NCBI RefSeq assembly: GCF_019285775.1
Contig: NZ_CP079105.1
Coordinates: forward strand, 3,852,603-3,916,602
Direction: 5' to 3'
Length of the DNA: 64,000 nucleotides
From: Skermania piniformis
GTDB taxonomy: Bacteria; Actinomycetota; Actinomycetes; Mycobacteriales; Mycobacteriaceae
A program made the position numbers and the translations under genes. The notes beneath the pieces were generated by a model, which made no database searches, was not told where the DNA came from, and saw only the letters and a program-made list of their open reading frames with translations. Shown here piece after piece: positions 63,361 through 64,000 of this stretch. Numbering within the stretch: position 1 is the first letter of the stretch; each line of letters starts with the position of its first letter.

Positions 63361-64000
63361 TCAGCCCAGCATCTCATCGACGTAGCACCATCGCCACTCC
63401 TCCCCGGGCTCCAAGCTCCGCATCACCGGATGGCCGGTCTCGGCGAAGTGCCGACTGGCGTGTGCATGCGGCGACGAATCGCAGCAGGCAACATGTCCGC
63501 AATCGAGGCAGAGCCGCAGATGGACCCAGCTCGATTCCTCGGCGACACAGTCTCCGCAGCGCCCGGGCGTATCCGGCACCCGGGTGATCGGCGCGGCCGC
63601 GAGGTGTGCGCAGGCGGCGCCGTTACCGGCCAGCACCTCGGGCCGGGCATCGTCGTCCACCTCCTCGATCCGGTCGATCATCGATTCCTCGACGTCCAAG
63701 CTGGTCATCACGGCCTGCAGCACCTCGTGGTCCACCCCGCCGGCGGCGCGGACGGCCAGCACTTCGGCCCGTTCGGCGGCCAGCATCGCCAGTCGCAGCC
63801 GCCGGTATTCCGCACTCGGCGTGCGGTGATCGGCCTCGGCCGGGCCGAGCCGCTCCCACGAGGCGTTGGAGCGCTGCTCCAACCGAGCCCGCAGCGCCGC
63901 CACCACGGCCGGCGGGGTGTCCGGGCCGGCCGCATCGTCCAATGTGCGCAGTCCGGCGGCCCCGGCCCGCTGCAGCAGTTGCGCCTCCTGCAGCGCGTCC
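63361..64000 (-). CDS. Na+/H+ antiporter C-terminal part with UBP-type zinc finger
   Basis: The frame is open through the right edge, so the start is missing; 213 codons are visible. A helical segment (EAQLLQRAGAAGLRTLDD, then LRARLEQRSNASWERLG) matches the cytoplasmic tail of CPA1-type (YjcE-like) antiporters. The end is a ubiquitin-protease-like zinc finger with CGDC, CLDCGHVACCD and HAHASRHFAETGHPVM. Such UBP-tailed antiporters are known in mycobacteria and relatives. The TTG near 63942 is not the true start. The zinc finger cannot bind ubiquitin in this host, so its role is open. Confidence 0.8.
   Translation of the reverse strand, partial: DALQEAQLLQRAGAAGLRTLDDAAGPDTPPAVVAALRARLEQRSNASWERLGPAEADHRTPSAEYRRLRLAMLAAERAEVLAVRAAGGVDHEVLQAVMTSLDVEESMIDRIEEVDDDARPEVLAGNGAACAHLAAAPITRVPDTPGRCGDCVAEESSWVHLRLCLDCGHVACCDSSPHAHASRHFAETGHPVMRSLEPGEEWRWCYVDEMLG

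Noticed and set aside
1-64000. Insertion sequences, prophage, integrase sites, CRISPR arrays, tRNA or rRNA genes
   Set aside because: No transposase, integrase, terminal inverted repeats with target duplication, regular spaced repeats or tRNA-like cloverleaf was recognised by eye. A dedicated search (tRNAscan, CRISPR finder) could still find a missed RNA gene.

Overview
This window is high-GC actinobacterial chromosome, most likely from the mycolic-acid lineage (Nocardia or a close relative). That reading rests on the actinobacterial GlgA/GlgM glycogen synthase, an HspR-controlled dnaK-grpE-dnaJ-hspR operon, a mycothiol-dependent dehydrogenase of the MscR/MDFA type, a second-type succinate dehydrogenase laid out like mycobacterial Rv0249c-Rv0247c, an IniB-like small protein and a conservon. 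I see no IS element, prophage, CRISPR array or RNA gene. Most of the window looks like core chromosome with small accessory pockets.

Layout. 1-5441: end of a glycogen synthase, then a nitric-oxide island with two flavohaemoglobins, a free-standing reductase domain and a bacterial NO synthase. 5438-9916: hspR, dnaJ, grpE and dnaK read leftwards behind two HAIR-like HspR operators, plus an IniB-like protein. 10162-14550: envelope and stress genes (helical protein, Hsp70-like membrane protein, S1 protease, TerD) and a possible antiporter remnant. 14555-20092: GT-C glycosyltransferase, then rpsF-ssb-rpsR-rplI and dnaB. The spacers around dnaB carry several unrelated 16-18 bp tandem repeats and two sibling small membrane proteins. 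20904-23938: MBL hydrolase, mscR, an S4 protein and an NlpC/P60 hydrolase behind a c-di-AMP (ydaO-type) riboswitch. 24258-26432: a frameshifted carotenoid oxygenase and a divergent TetR regulator sharing a double palindromic operator. 26473-28683: three small exported proteins around an ATPase. 28751-36279: an iron-box-preceded Fe(III) ABC operon running into an adenylation-carrier-acyltransferase fusion and a lipase-like hydrolase. 36522-44805: a thiolase-fold protein without catalytic residues, a succinate dehydrogenase operon with a coupled leader ORF, an MFS exporter and an SDR. 44843-57930: DUF4097 and ribbon-helix-helix pair, AlkA-like glycosylase, DUF389 protein, fused indolepyruvate ferredoxin oxidoreductase, pirin, FAD/Fe-S dehydrogenase and ABC exporter. 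57947-62945: a conservon (CvnA-D) ending in an MHYT membrane protein. The right edge cuts a Na+/H+ antiporter with a C-terminal UBP zinc finger.

How the genes fit together. NO is a recurring theme: a synthase, two probable haemoglobin reductases, S-nitrosomycothiol reductase (MscR) and a possible gas-sensing MHYT protein lie in one window. The strongest candidates for undescribed biology are the NOS island with its globin-less reductase, the exported-peptide and ATPase cluster with a shared promoter architecture, the iron-transport operon fused to an A-T-acyltransferase enzyme, and the S4 gene without a canonical start. All functional links are inferred from sequence and neighbourhood; no database search was run.
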